A DNA stretch of 64,000 nt from Anaplasmataceae bacterium AB001_6 (GTDB lineage Bacteria > Pseudomonadota > Alphaproteobacteria > Rickettsiales > Anaplasmataceae). The notes under the pieces were generated by a model. The model saw only the letters and a program-made list of their open reading frames with translations. It was not told where the DNA came from and searched no databases. Below are positions 45,795-55,101 of the stretch, in pieces. The DNA lies in NCBI GenBank assembly GCA_020002265.1, contig CP048228.1:620001-684000 (forward strand). Direction: 5' to 3'. The position numbers were made by a program, and so were the translations under genes. Positions within the stretch are counted from its first letter, which is position 1; each line of letters begins with the position of its first letter.

Positions 45795-46865
45795 TTAAAT
45801 TTGTATTAAATTGAAGAATTTTTGCATTTCGTTTCTTTTTTCAAGCGCACTGCTTGATGATATAGTGTATATTTTTTGCTCTCTTAGATTTGATAAAAAA
45901 GAATATAAATTATTTTCATCAAAGCATGAGCATAAATCATCGATTAGTAATATCGACTGATTTATGTCCTTGATTGAAGATATGATTGTCATCAATAGCG
46001 CTGTTTTCTGCTGGCCTGTAGATAAAAAGTGGATACTTTGATTATCCGCAGATATGCTGAAATCGCTAACATTGATTCCAAAATGCGTTTTACCTGTTTT
46101 TTTGTCTTTGTCACGAAATTCACATAAATTCATGATATAAGAAACAATGTTTTCATCATCAGGTTTGCTATTATCATATTGTGACTCAAATTTTCCAACC
46201 ATAGATACTCTAATTATAAAATCATTTTGAAACAAAATATTAGAAAATTGAGAATTTAGATAATCAATGACAGATTTTCTATCTTGAGCTATTTTTATTG
46301 CATATTGCGCCATCATTTTTTCTATACTTGATAACCATGTGTCATCATAGTTATTTAACAAAATTTTGATTCTCTGTTTCCTTAATTCTTCATATTTAAT
46401 CATATTGTGTAAATGATTACTATTATGATTATAAGCAATTCTATCTATAAATTTTCTGCGAAAATTTTTGTCTGATAAAAATGCAAATAACATATTTGGC
46501 GTATACCAATAGATCTTCATTATAGAAGAAATATCATGTATACCCTTAATATTTGAATTATTAATTTTTATACTTTTTTTATTATTTATGGCGTCATAAG
46601 CAATTCTTATATTATTAGAAATATCATTATTATCCAAAATTTCAAAATTCACAGAAAAAAAATTTTTACTATACATTACAATTTCCTTACAATAGGAGTT
46701 TTTTAAACTTCTTCCAATAGTTAACAAAGATATAGATTCAAGCAAATTTGTTTTACCACATCCATTTTTTCCAATTAAAATTGTCCCTTCTTCTCCTGAA
46801 AATTCAAATATTTTTTCTTGATAATTGCGAAAATTATGTAAGCATATTTTTTTTATAGATAACAT
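45795..46865 (-). CDS. recF: DNA replication and repair protein RecF
   Basis: An SMC-like ATPase that loads RecA at single-strand gaps. The 356-residue protein has the N-terminal ICLHNFRNYQEKIFEFS and P-loop GKNGCGKTNLLESISLLTIGRSLKN, the signature region SADNQSIHFLSTGQQKTALLM, and Walker B SILLIDDLCSCFDENN. Typical length. It is not next to dnaA/dnaN here, as is common in Rickettsiales. Between its start (46865) and the tmRNA (47062) are about 196 bases that must contain promoters for both directions. Confidence 0.95.
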   Translation of the reverse strand: MLSIKKICLHNFRNYQEKIFEFSGEEGTILIGKNGCGKTNLLESISLLTIGRSLKNSYCKEIVMYSKNFFSVNFEILDNNDISNNIRIAYDAINNKKSIKINNSNIKGIHDISSIMKIYWYTPNMLFAFLSDKNFRRKFIDRIAYNHNSNHLHNMIKYEELRKQRIKILLNNYDDTWLSSIEKMMAQYAIKIAQDRKSVIDYLNSQFSNILFQNDFIIRVSMVGKFESQYDNSKPDDENIVSYIMNLCEFRDKDKKTGKTHFGINVSDFSISADNQSIHFLSTGQQKTALLMTIISSIKDINQSILLIDDLCSCFDENNLYSFLSNLREQKIYTISSSSALEKRNEMQKFFNLIQI

Positions 46866-47061
46866 GAATATTTTATCTCAGATATTTAAAATAAAATTGT
46901 ATTGAAAAATACAGTTTAAATTATATAGAATTAACGACTTTATCATAGGGAGAAATTTAAAAATTGATAAAAGAAAAAATAAAATATATAAACTGAAAAA
47001 TTGTAAAAAAAATCTTTCTATGTTAGCCTATTGCAGTATTGAGGATATTTCTCAATTCTAT

Positions 47062-47335
47062 GACAATAAATGATATTTAATAATAGATTTATGGACCCGG
47101 GGGCGGTACCCGGCACTTCCATTTTTATGTTATTTGGGGAGTGAATTAGTTTCGACGTACTTTGAAAATGAATATTTTTGTCCGTAATATACAACGTTAA
47201 AGTTTATAAATTTAAGTGCAAATAATTTAAAGATGCACGACAATAAATCTAAAGTAATGGTTGCATAATTGTGCTAATCATTTAAAATGATTTTTTGACG
47301 CGGTATGGAGAGCACCGGGCAACAGAAGCTCTCCA
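47062..47335 (+). ncRNA. ssrA: Two-piece (circularly permuted) tmRNA gene
   Basis: The acceptor piece comes first. The T-arm is CCGGG (47097-47101), loop GGCGGTA, CCCGG (47109-47113); then CACTTCC and discriminator A (47114-47121). After a spacer of only 15 bases the coding piece begins with GGGAGTG (47137-47143), which forms a seven-pair acceptor stem with CACTTCC (one G-U). TAGTTTCGACG follows as in other tmRNAs. TTTTTGTC (47176-47183) can pair with GACAATAAA (47062-47070) as helix P2 with one mismatch. A hairpin GGAGAGC (47307-47313) / GCTCTCC (47328-47334) around CACCGGGCAACAGAA lies at the 3' end. No CCA is encoded. The exact 5' end is uncertain and could lie some tens of bases further left. 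Confidence 0.92.
47218..47268 (+). other. tmRNA proteolysis-tag reading frame
   Basis: From the likely resume codon GCA (47218-47220) the frame reads ANNLKMHDNKSKVMVA and stops at TAA (47266-47268). The other two frames stop within three codons. The AN- start fits alphaproteobacterial tags (A-N-D-N...), but the ending -VMVA differs from the usual -LAA or -VAA, and the tag has four basic residues including His. The ClpX/SspB recognition set is in the same window. Confidence 0.75.
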
Positions 47336-47369
47336 CTAATTGTATTGAATTTTTGTTGCATATTGTGTT

Positions 47370-47813
47370 GTGACTATTGTATATGAGCAAATACTGAATG
47401 ATTCTCTAATAAATGCTATAAAACGCATATTTGATCTTGTAGTATATAATAATTATGATTATGATTTTTTTGTAACTTTTAAAACGAATCATAAAGGTTG
47501 CGTTATAGAAAAAGAAGTATTAAAAAAATATCCTGAATTGATGAGCATAATACTCAAAAAAGATGGTGAAATGTCAAATTTTCATGATTTGAGAGTTGAT
47601 TCTAATTGTATAAATGTGATTTTAGAGTTTGATGATATTAACCAAAATACAGAGAGTCATATTATAATACCATTTCATTCAATTATTATGTTAAGCGATA
47701 GACAGTCAGATTTTTTAATTGAAATAAGTGAAGATGCTTTTACAGAAAAAGTTATAAAGAATACTGCTCCAGAAAACAAAATAATTTCGTTTAATAAATT
47801 AAAAAAATCTTAG
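47370..47813 (+). CDS. sspB: ClpXP adaptor SspB, alphaproteobacterial type
   Basis: SspB tethers ssrA-tagged proteins to ClpX. The 147-residue protein matches the alpha-type family along its length: an N-terminal helix (YEQILNDSLINAIKRIFDLV), FFVTFKTNHKGCVIEKEVLKKYP, LRVDSNCINVILEFDD, the beta strand SHIIIPFHSIIMLSDRQSDFLIEI, and a variable tail ending NKIISFNKLKKS. That tail would be the ClpX-docking segment. It starts with GTG at 47370, only 35 bases after the tmRNA 3' hairpin on the same strand, so the adaptor sits beside the gene for the tag it recognises. The next gene, rodA, is convergent four bases away. Confidence 0.8.
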   Translation: MTIVYEQILNDSLINAIKRIFDLVVYNNYDYDFFVTFKTNHKGCVIEKEVLKKYPELMSIILKKDGEMSNFHDLRVDSNCINVILEFDDINQNTESHIIIPFHSIIMLSDRQSDFLIEISEDAFTEKVIKNTAPENKIISFNKLKKS

Positions 47814-47817
47814 ATTT

Positions 47818-48924
47818 TCATATATTATTTAATGCATATATACTTTTATTTATCGAAAGGACGATAGATATAGATATCATGCTGGATAGCAAAACACTTC
47901 CACCATAAGATATAAATGGAAGCGGAACACCAACTACAGGAAGTGCACCCATTACCATAGAGACATTAATCAAAAAATGGAAAGAAAAGATAGAAGCAAC
48001 CCCTACTATAGTAATACTATAAAATATATTATCAGAATATTTTGTGATCCTTATAATAGAAGATATTAAAAGATAATACAATAAAAATACCAAAACTGAA
48101 CCTAAAAATCCAAATTCTTCTGCCAATACAGTAAACGCAAAATCTGTATGCTTTTCTGGTAAAAATTTAAGTTGTGTCTGCGTTCCTGACAAAAAACCTC
48201 TGCCACAAAACCCTCCAGAACCTATTGCTATTTTAGATTGTAGAACATTATAACCAGTAGTTAGCTTATCATTTTCAACATTAAAAAAAGTTAAAATTCT
48301 AACTTTTTGATAATCATACAACAAGTATTTCCATATAATGGGTATACTTACAAGCAATGCACAAACAAAAAATATAACGTAAGTATAGTACATTCCTACA
48401 GAAAATAAAATTGTCATCACAATGCAAGAAATAATAATTGCTGTCCCTAAATTAGGTTGTTTTAATATCACATATAAAGGACATAAAACAATCAAAAACA
48501 TAAAAAATAAGATAAAAACGCTATTTACAGCTTTTAATCCCACATCTGATATGTATCGTGCCAGAAGAAGAACTATCCCAATCTTTATTAATTCTGAAGG
48601 CTGAAATTGAAATCCAAGAAATTTTATCCATCTAGTGGCACCCATAGCATTTACACCAATAAAAAATGCAAACACTAATAGTACAAATGACAAAACAAAA
48701 AATAGATACGAATATCTATAAAAAATATTTGCTTTTACAAAAAATAAAAAAACAGCAAAGGGTAAAAATAGCAAAAATAATAGCAATTGATGCAAAAAAA
48801 ACGACCTAGAATCACCATGTCCTGAGGAAAATTGTACAAGCAGACCAAAAGCAAACAAGAATAAACTAGAAAAAATAATATAAAAAGAACTTTTATAAAA
48901 CTCTAATTTGCTATATCGTATCAA
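47818..48924 (-). CDS. rodA: Rod shape-determining SEDS glycosyltransferase RodA
   Basis: A peptidoglycan polymerase of the elongation machinery. The 368-residue protein has about ten membrane helices and SEDS signatures: GVNAMGATRWIKFLGFQFQPSELIKIGIVLLLARY, LKQPNLGTAIIIS, KIAIGSGGFCGRGFLSGTQTQLKFLPEKHTDFAFTVLAEEFGFLG (catalytic loop Asp in KHTDF) and VGVPLPFISYGGS. Size and the LPEKHTDFAF segment favour RodA over FtsW. Last gene of rseP > bamA > ndk > rodA, 18 bases after ndk. PBP2/mreB are not in the window. Confidence 0.92.
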   Translation of the reverse strand: MIRYSKLEFYKSSFYIIFSSLFLFAFGLLVQFSSGHGDSRSFFLHQLLLFLLFLPFAVFLFFVKANIFYRYSYLFFVLSFVLLVFAFFIGVNAMGATRWIKFLGFQFQPSELIKIGIVLLLARYISDVGLKAVNSVFILFFMFLIVLCPLYVILKQPNLGTAIIISCIVMTILFSVGMYYTYVIFFVCALLVSIPIIWKYLLYDYQKVRILTFFNVENDKLTTGYNVLQSKIAIGSGGFCGRGFLSGTQTQLKFLPEKHTDFAFTVLAEEFGFLGSVLVFLLYYLLISSIIRITKYSDNIFYSITIVGVASIFSFHFLINVSMVMGALPVVGVPLPFISYGGSVLLSSMISISIVLSINKSIYALNNI

Positions 48925-48942
48925 AAAAACCTCTATAAAAAA

Positions 48943-49353
48943 TTAAATACCAAAAAAGTACCGAATCTCTATTTTTGCATTTTCTTTGCTATCAGACCCA
49001 TGTACACAATTTTCTGATATATTATCTGCAAAATCGCCCCTTATAGTTCCTTTATCAGCTAATTTAGGATCTGTATTCCCCATTAAATCTCTATATTTTT
49101 GTATAGCATTATATCCTTCTAATAATAAAATAACAACTTTATCAGAAATCATATAATCTAATAAATCAGGGAAAAAATCTCGTTCTTTATGCACAGAATA
49201 GAAATCTTCTACTTCAGATTTTTTTAACTTCTTCAATTTACATTCTACAATATCCAATCCGCTATCTTCTATATAATTAATAATTTTACCAATTATCTTT
49301 TTACGAAAAGCGTCAGGCTTTATAATTGCTAAAGTTCTTTCAATACTATTCAC
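48943..49353 (-). CDS. ndk: Nucleoside diphosphate kinase
   Basis: Moves the terminal phosphate between nucleoside triphosphates and diphosphates. The 136-residue protein has ERTLAIIKPDAFRKK, GYNAIQKYRDLMGNTDP (family R-x-x-x-G-x-T-x-P), GTIRGDFADNISENCVHGSDS with the phosphorylated His, and a short C-terminus. All active-site residues appear intact. It is placed between bamA and rodA with a 72-base gap to bamA. Confidence 0.96.
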   Translation of the reverse strand: MNSIERTLAIIKPDAFRKKIIGKIINYIEDSGLDIVECKLKKLKKSEVEDFYSVHKERDFFPDLLDYMISDKVVILLLEGYNAIQKYRDLMGNTDPKLADKGTIRGDFADNISENCVHGSDSKENAKIEIRYFFGI

Positions 49354-49425
49354 TAATCCCTACCTATAACGGCAAAATAACAGTTAATAAATGGTATCAA
49401 GAAAGAATTTTTTGTCAATATATGA

Positions 49426-51849
49426 CTAAAAAACATCAACAAAAGAAATTCGAAGACCTGATACTTTATCCTGTTTATGCTTCTTAATTGGAAAACCCCA
49501 ATCAAATCTTAATACACCCATATTAGGTATATTAAACAAAATTCCTGGACCAACCGATATTCTAAGTAATCTATTTTCTTCTACTAAATGCTGTAATTCT
49601 GGTTCTACATTTACATGATAAAGATTTCCAACATCCACAAAAGCAGAAGCTTTTATAAAATTTCTGAAGAAATAGAGAGGGAAATTTACTTGAGCATTAG
49701 CATAAAAAGCTATTTGTCCTCCTAATGAATCATCTGTTTCTTTATCTCGAGGACCTATTCCGGAAATAGCAAAACCCCTAATCTGATCCATTCCTAATCT
49801 AAATCTATTTGCATCATTTACATAATATGAACCATATGCATAAATAGCTGAAAAATTAGCATAAATTGAAAATAATGTAGCATCAATAACATCAGATAAA
49901 ATAAAATTTGTATATTTTCCAGAGATAGAAGTTTTTACATAATTTTCAGTTCCCCCGATCCCTGCCAATTGCATAGAAAAATCAGAACGTATCCCCTCGA
50001 TTCTATTTCCTAAAAAGAAGTTACGATAATCAAAGACAAAATTAGTTCCAACAGATGAATCGATTAATATCTCTTTTGTATCATTCATTATAATCTGTGA
50101 TATTTTATCAGAATTTTTGGTAACATTTACTTTATTTCTTTTAATTTCATAAAAAATGTGATTTGATAATCTATCTGTAATTTTAAATGCACTATAAACC
50201 TTACAACCAATAGCATGTTTATAGTAGCTCCAATCATATTTTAACGCTGATTTTCCCTCTCCACGCTTTACTTTATTAGTAAATACTCTAAGCCCCATAG
50301 ATATATCCGTATCATATATTTTTGGTCTATATATACTAAACATAAAATTATATTGATTATTTACAGATAGATCAAAGAGTGAACTAATATTCCACGCTTC
50401 TCCTAAAAAATTATTTTCTGAATATCCAATTGAAAATTTTATACCGTCTTGTGTATTATCAATTTGCAAGGCCACATTTGCACTCCCAGTTTTTCTTTCT
50501 GTCATGAAAAACTCTAAATCAGTTAAATCACTGCCTTCTTTAGTATGAAAATTTTCAAAAATTTCAACATTTTCAAAAAAGGATGTAGCAAACATTTTTT
50601 GCTTTGCTTTACTTAACATCTCCCAATTTAGTACATCACCTTCTGATATCTCTAATTCTCGACGAATATATTGTTCTGCTGTTCTATTATTACCTGTTAT
50701 ATCAATCTTTCTAATAAAATTATTTTTTAATTTATTGATGCTAAAATATACTTCTAATTTATCTTTTGCTTGATCTTTTTTACGAAAATCGTAACTAATT
50801 CTCCATATATTATCGGATTTTTGTGACAATAAATTTTCAATCTCAAATTTTGTCTCCATAAGTCTTGAATTAGATAAAATATTACCAATTACATCAGATT
50901 TACAATCTTCTATAATCATCTTCATTTTCTGCAGTACATCATCTTTAAGATATTCTTTATTATCTATATCAAGTAATACATCTGAGACTGTATACAAATC
51001 ACCTTCTTTAAAATAAAAATCTATATTGATAGAACCGTTAGCATTATCTGTAATAACGACATCTTTTATTATAAAATCATGATAACCTTTAGATTGATAA
51101 AATTTAGTAATATTTTGTGCATCATAATCAATTTTAGGACGCAAATATCTACTACCGGTTCCAAAAAAATACTTATCATAAGGTTCAAATTCTCTCATTG
51201 ACATCACATCCAATATTTCTAGATATGATATAGAATCATTTCCAAAAAAATTAATTTTTTCAATAAAAATAGGTTCTGAAACTCTAATGTGATAAACCAA
51301 TTCTACGGAATTAGGATGGTTGTCATATTTCTCTATAGTATAATAGACTTTTGTATCTGGTCTAGATTTAGAAAAATAATAACCATATATAAAATTTATA
51401 TCTTCTAGAACTGCATCTCTATCAAGTATCTTAAATTTTTTACCTTTATTTATGTTGTTTTTAGTATTATTTTTACCTTCTTTAATAACACTGCTTATAG
51501 ATAAATAGGAAAAAATATTAAAATCAGGGTTGTCAAATCTTATTTTTTCTACAATAAAACCTTCTTGAACCTTAATGTGTAAAATACCTTTTTTTTCATC
51601 AAACTGCATACTTAAATCTTGCAATTTATATCTATCAAACAATTCTCTATAACTTGAAATAACAGATAAATAGTCATAATATTGACCAACTTTAATGCTT
51701 AAATAATTTCTGAATTCATTTTCATTTATATCAACCAGCCCTTGAATCGTAATTTTTTTTATCTCATAAGATCTTTGTTCTGCACAGACATCATCATTAA
51801 AAGAAAAAAGGATGCAAAATAAAAAAAATACAAAAAATTTTATTTTCAT
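49426..51849 (-). CDS. bamA: Outer-membrane protein assembly factor BamA
   Basis: Inserts beta-barrel proteins into the outer membrane. The 807-residue protein has a signal peptide (MKIKFFVFFLFCILFSFNDDVCA), a series of POTRA domains to about residue 430 (YEIKKITIQGLVDINENEFR at the first, KNNFIRKIDITGNNRTAEQYIRRELEISEGDVLN at the last), and a C-terminal 16-strand barrel. The barrel has the lid-loop motif DQIRGFAISGIGPRD and terminal VLRFDWGFPIKKH. It follows rseP by 34 bases. The presence of BamA shows a functional outer membrane. Confidence 0.95.
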   Translation of the reverse strand: MKIKFFVFFLFCILFSFNDDVCAEQRSYEIKKITIQGLVDINENEFRNYLSIKVGQYYDYLSVISSYRELFDRYKLQDLSMQFDEKKGILHIKVQEGFIVEKIRFDNPDFNIFSYLSISSVIKEGKNNTKNNINKGKKFKILDRDAVLEDINFIYGYYFSKSRPDTKVYYTIEKYDNHPNSVELVYHIRVSEPIFIEKINFFGNDSISYLEILDVMSMREFEPYDKYFFGTGSRYLRPKIDYDAQNITKFYQSKGYHDFIIKDVVITDNANGSINIDFYFKEGDLYTVSDVLLDIDNKEYLKDDVLQKMKMIIEDCKSDVIGNILSNSRLMETKFEIENLLSQKSDNIWRISYDFRKKDQAKDKLEVYFSINKLKNNFIRKIDITGNNRTAEQYIRRELEISEGDVLNWEMLSKAKQKMFATSFFENVEIFENFHTKEGSDLTDLEFFMTERKTGSANVALQIDNTQDGIKFSIGYSENNFLGEAWNISSLFDLSVNNQYNFMFSIYRPKIYDTDISMGLRVFTNKVKRGEGKSALKYDWSYYKHAIGCKVYSAFKITDRLSNHIFYEIKRNKVNVTKNSDKISQIIMNDTKEILIDSSVGTNFVFDYRNFFLGNRIEGIRSDFSMQLAGIGGTENYVKTSISGKYTNFILSDVIDATLFSIYANFSAIYAYGSYYVNDANRFRLGMDQIRGFAISGIGPRDKETDDSLGGQIAFYANAQVNFPLYFFRNFIKASAFVDVGNLYHVNVEPELQHLVEENRLLRISVGPGILFNIPNMGVLRFDWGFPIKKHKQDKVSGLRISFVDVF

Positions 51850-51883
51850 AAATCCAATCTACAGGTAACCAAAGGTATTTTTA

Positions 51884-53080
51884 TTAAAAAATAGAGAAAC
51901 TTTTTATATCATTATATGAAACAAATACAATCAAAAATATCAAAAAAGCAACACCAATTCTTGCAATCCACTTTTCGATATTTCTTTTTGTATTATAATC
52001 CCCTATTCTGTAAGTTAAAATATACATTAGCACTTGACCGCCATCAAGCATCGGAAGGGGTAATAAATTCATAAAAGCAAGATTTATTGATATAATGACA
52101 ATCAACCAGACAAATTGCAACAATCCCTGTTTCATCACACTTCCAGAAATGCTTACTATTTTTATTGGTCCACCTAAATTATCAAACCCTATACCGTGAA
52201 ATACCATATTGTACAATACAATAGAAATAGCATTAAGAGTATCAATTATCCCCCAAAAAGACTTATTTAATGCTGCAAATAAACCCATTTTAGTTAAATT
52301 TAATTCTCCAGTAAATCCTGGTTGTTTTTTTATCAACTCAATTATTAAAGCTTTAGAAGTATCTTGATTGTGTATATCTATATCCTTACCCTTTAAAAAA
52401 TCATGTCGAAAATCATCATTATTAATCAACAAAGGTATAAAGAAATTATCGAGATAATCAGATAGATCTATATTAAAAACAAGTTTGGTTTCTTCTCTAA
52501 AAACAGTAACAGTAAAATCATCTTTTACATATAAATTAACAAATTTTATGTAAGAAGAATAATTGTAAATCTCATGATCATCAACATTTGTTATAATATC
52601 CCCCTCTTTTAATCCAAAATAATATTCAAAAGAAGTATCGTCAATGGAATCTATCTTCAATGGACCAAGATCTTGTGGGTATAAAATGAATAATCCAAAC
52701 ATTAACAAAAATGCCGATAATATGTTAGCAAGAGGACCACCCAATGCTATTATTATTTTTTGCCAAAGTAACTTATCTTCCATAGTAGAAGCTTTTGTAA
52801 ATTCTTCTTCATTATTTATATATTCCTCATCTTCTCGTGAAAGAATTTTAACATAACCACCAGCAGGAATAGCACCAATACACCACTCAGTTCCATCTTT
52901 ATCTGTTTTAGAAAATAATTTTTTCCCAAAACCTATTGAAAAGGTTAAAATTTTAGCTCCAAAAATTTTAGCAAAAAAATAATGCCCATATTCGTGTATA
53001 AAAACAACGATTGTAATAAGAACTGTGAATGAAATTAAATTATATAAAAGGTTATATAATATATCTAAGTTTACTATCAT
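51884..53080 (-). CDS. rseP: RseP-type site-2 intramembrane metalloprotease
   Basis: Cleaves membrane-spanning substrates, such as anti-sigma factors or leftover signal peptides, within the bilayer. The zinc motif HEYGH is at residues 29-33 and the second motif LLPLPMLDGGQVLMY is near 335, with Asp as third ligand. A single PDZ domain lies between about 115 and 195 (SFEYYFGLKEGDIITNVDDHEI). Four hydrophobic segments. In many bacteria rseP-bamA directly follows cdsA-dxr; here the pair is 12 kb away from cdsA. Divergent from htpG: its start is 101 bases from the htpG ATG. Confidence 0.94.
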   Translation of the reverse strand: MIVNLDILYNLLYNLISFTVLITIVVFIHEYGHYFFAKIFGAKILTFSIGFGKKLFSKTDKDGTEWCIGAIPAGGYVKILSREDEEYINNEEEFTKASTMEDKLLWQKIIIALGGPLANILSAFLLMFGLFILYPQDLGPLKIDSIDDTSFEYYFGLKEGDIITNVDDHEIYNYSSYIKFVNLYVKDDFTVTVFREETKLVFNIDLSDYLDNFFIPLLINNDDFRHDFLKGKDIDIHNQDTSKALIIELIKKQPGFTGELNLTKMGLFAALNKSFWGIIDTLNAISIVLYNMVFHGIGFDNLGGPIKIVSISGSVMKQGLLQFVWLIVIISINLAFMNLLPLPMLDGGQVLMYILTYRIGDYNTKRNIEKWIARIGVAFLIFLIVFVSYNDIKSFSIF

Positions 53081-53180
53081 CTTGTTGAAAGAAAAAAATC
53101 AATACTTTATAATTAAGATTGAGTGCAACCTCATCAATAATATTATTAATGTTTATCTTTTAAATCAAGGTGATAATTTT

Positions 53181-55094
53181 ATGACCGTAGAAACCAAAAA
53201 TCCAAATATTTATAGCTTTGAAGCTGACGCAAGAAAAACGTTGGAATTAGTTATAAATTCTATATATAAAAATAATGAAGTTTTTTTAAGAGAACTTGTA
53301 TCCAATGCTTCCGATGCATGCGATAAATTAAGGTTATTATCTTTAACTAATCAAGATCTAATTGACCATGAGCATAGATTTGAAATAACAATAAGTAGTG
53401 TAAAAGATAAAAATATAATAAAAATCAAAGACACTGGAATCGGGATGAATGAAGAAGATTTGAAAAGTAATCTTGGAACTATAGCACGATCCGGAACATC
53501 AAAATTCATAGATATGATGAAAAAACAAGAACAAAAGAATGATTTGAGTACTTTGATTGGAAAATTCGGTGTTGGTTTTTATTCAATATTCATGGTTGCA
53601 AAAAAAGCAACTGTAATAACAAAAAAAGCCGGTGAAGAGACCGCATACAAGTGGTTATCTGATGGTATGGGGACATTTGAAATAATTGCTTTGAATAAGG
53701 AAGAATCAAAAAATATAAAAGGAACTGAGATAGAATTAGAATTAAAAGAAGAACACACAGATTTTTTAGATAAATTTAAAATAAGAAATATAGTTGAATC
53801 ATATTCAGAATATACAAATTTTCCAATTAAATTTATATCTGAAGAAAATGGAGAAGTTGAAATATTGAATTCATCTAATGCTATATGGTTGAAAAATAAA
53901 AAAGATGTTTCAGATGAGGAGCATCAGAAATTTTTCAATAGCGTTGCCCATGTTGGTGGAGCCCCTTGGTTAGTAATACATAATCGTAATGAAGGAGGAG
54001 CAATAGACTTTATAAATCTTCTTTATATACCATCAATAAAGCCTTTTGACCTTTTTCATCCTGACAGAAAATGCTCCGTAAAGCTTTATGTAAATAGAGT
54101 ATTTATAACTGAAGACGCAGTTGAATTGGTTCCTAAGAATTTTAGATTTGTTCGAGGGATAGTCGATTGTTCTGATATACCTTTAAACGTCAGTAGAGAA
54201 ACTTTACAGAATGATAGAAATGTTCTGTCAATAAAAAAAGCAATAACAAAAAAGATAATAAATGAATTAGCAAAAAAGATGAAAGATGATCGTCAAGATT
54301 ATGAAAAATCTTTTTGGATTAATTTTGGCTCTGTTCTAAAAGAAGGTTTATGTGATCATTTAACCATTAATGATAGCGAGAAATTTTTATCAATATGCCT
54401 CTTTTACAGTTTGAAGCATAAAAAAATGATAACTTTAGATGAGTATATAACTGATATGCTAGACACTCAAAATACTATATATTATTTGAGTGCAAATAAT
54501 ATTGAACAGGCTGCTGTTAGCCCACAAACAGAAGGTTTTTTATCAAGAAATATGGATGTTATTGTCCTCACTGATCCAGTTGATGATTTTTGGACAAATA
54601 TCATTAATAATTATAAAAACATTGCAATAAAATCTATCACCAGATCTAATATTGATTTACAAAAGAATGATAAAAAAAATGAGGATTGTGATGAAAAAGA
54701 TGATAATGTTGATAACAGTGAAATTACCCAACTTATTGATTATATGAAATCAATTCTAAAAGATGATGTTAAGGATGTTATAATATCAAAAAAATTGACT
54801 ACAAGCCCAATTTGCTTATCAGTACAAGAAGGAGCAATGGATATAAGAATGGAACGCTTTATGATTGAGCAGAAACAACTTCATTCTAAGACAAAAAAGA
54901 CTCTGGAAATTAATCCTGATCATCCTTTGATAAAAAATTTGATTAAAATGGAACATAATTCAAAATTAAATTCCATCATTAAGATGCTTTTTTGTCAATC
55001 TTGCATTGTTGAAGGCGAAGAAATATCATCACCGAGCGAATTTGCTAATGATTTGACATCTCTTTTGTTGGATACAATAAACATTAAAGTTTAA
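53181..55094 (+). CDS. htpG: Chaperone HtpG (Hsp90)
   Basis: An ATP-driven folding chaperone. The start ATG at 53181 is supported by an AAGGTG Shine-Dalgarno sequence (53167-53172) and by family alignment (MTVETKNPNIYSFEADARKTLELV), although the frame is open further upstream. The 637-residue protein has GHKL ATPase motifs NNEVFLRELVSNASDACDKLR, IKDTGIGMNEEDL, GTIARSGTSKF and GKFGVGFYSIFMV. The middle domain has FRFVRGIVDCSDIPLNVSRETLQ. The C-terminal dimerisation domain follows a charged linker (KNDKKNEDCDEKDDNVDNSE) near 500. murG follows seven bases later. Confidence 0.96.
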   Translation: MTVETKNPNIYSFEADARKTLELVINSIYKNNEVFLRELVSNASDACDKLRLLSLTNQDLIDHEHRFEITISSVKDKNIIKIKDTGIGMNEEDLKSNLGTIARSGTSKFIDMMKKQEQKNDLSTLIGKFGVGFYSIFMVAKKATVITKKAGEETAYKWLSDGMGTFEIIALNKEESKNIKGTEIELELKEEHTDFLDKFKIRNIVESYSEYTNFPIKFISEENGEVEILNSSNAIWLKNKKDVSDEEHQKFFNSVAHVGGAPWLVIHNRNEGGAIDFINLLYIPSIKPFDLFHPDRKCSVKLYVNRVFITEDAVELVPKNFRFVRGIVDCSDIPLNVSRETLQNDRNVLSIKKAITKKIINELAKKMKDDRQDYEKSFWINFGSVLKEGLCDHLTINDSEKFLSICLFYSLKHKKMITLDEYITDMLDTQNTIYYLSANNIEQAAVSPQTEGFLSRNMDVIVLTDPVDDFWTNIINNYKNIAIKSITRSNIDLQKNDKKNEDCDEKDDNVDNSEITQLIDYMKSILKDDVKDVIISKKLTTSPICLSVQEGAMDIRMERFMIEQKQLHSKTKKTLEINPDHPLIKNLIKMEHNSKLNSIIKMLFCQSCIVEGEEISSPSEFANDLTSLLLDTINIKV

Positions 55095-55101
55095 TTAGAT
55101 A

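Noticed and set aside
51884-53180. An N-terminal extension of HtpG by 52 residues (open frame from 53025)
   Set aside because: The extension overlaps rseP antisense, is unlike the family, and the ATG at 53181 has a clear Shine-Dalgarno sequence.
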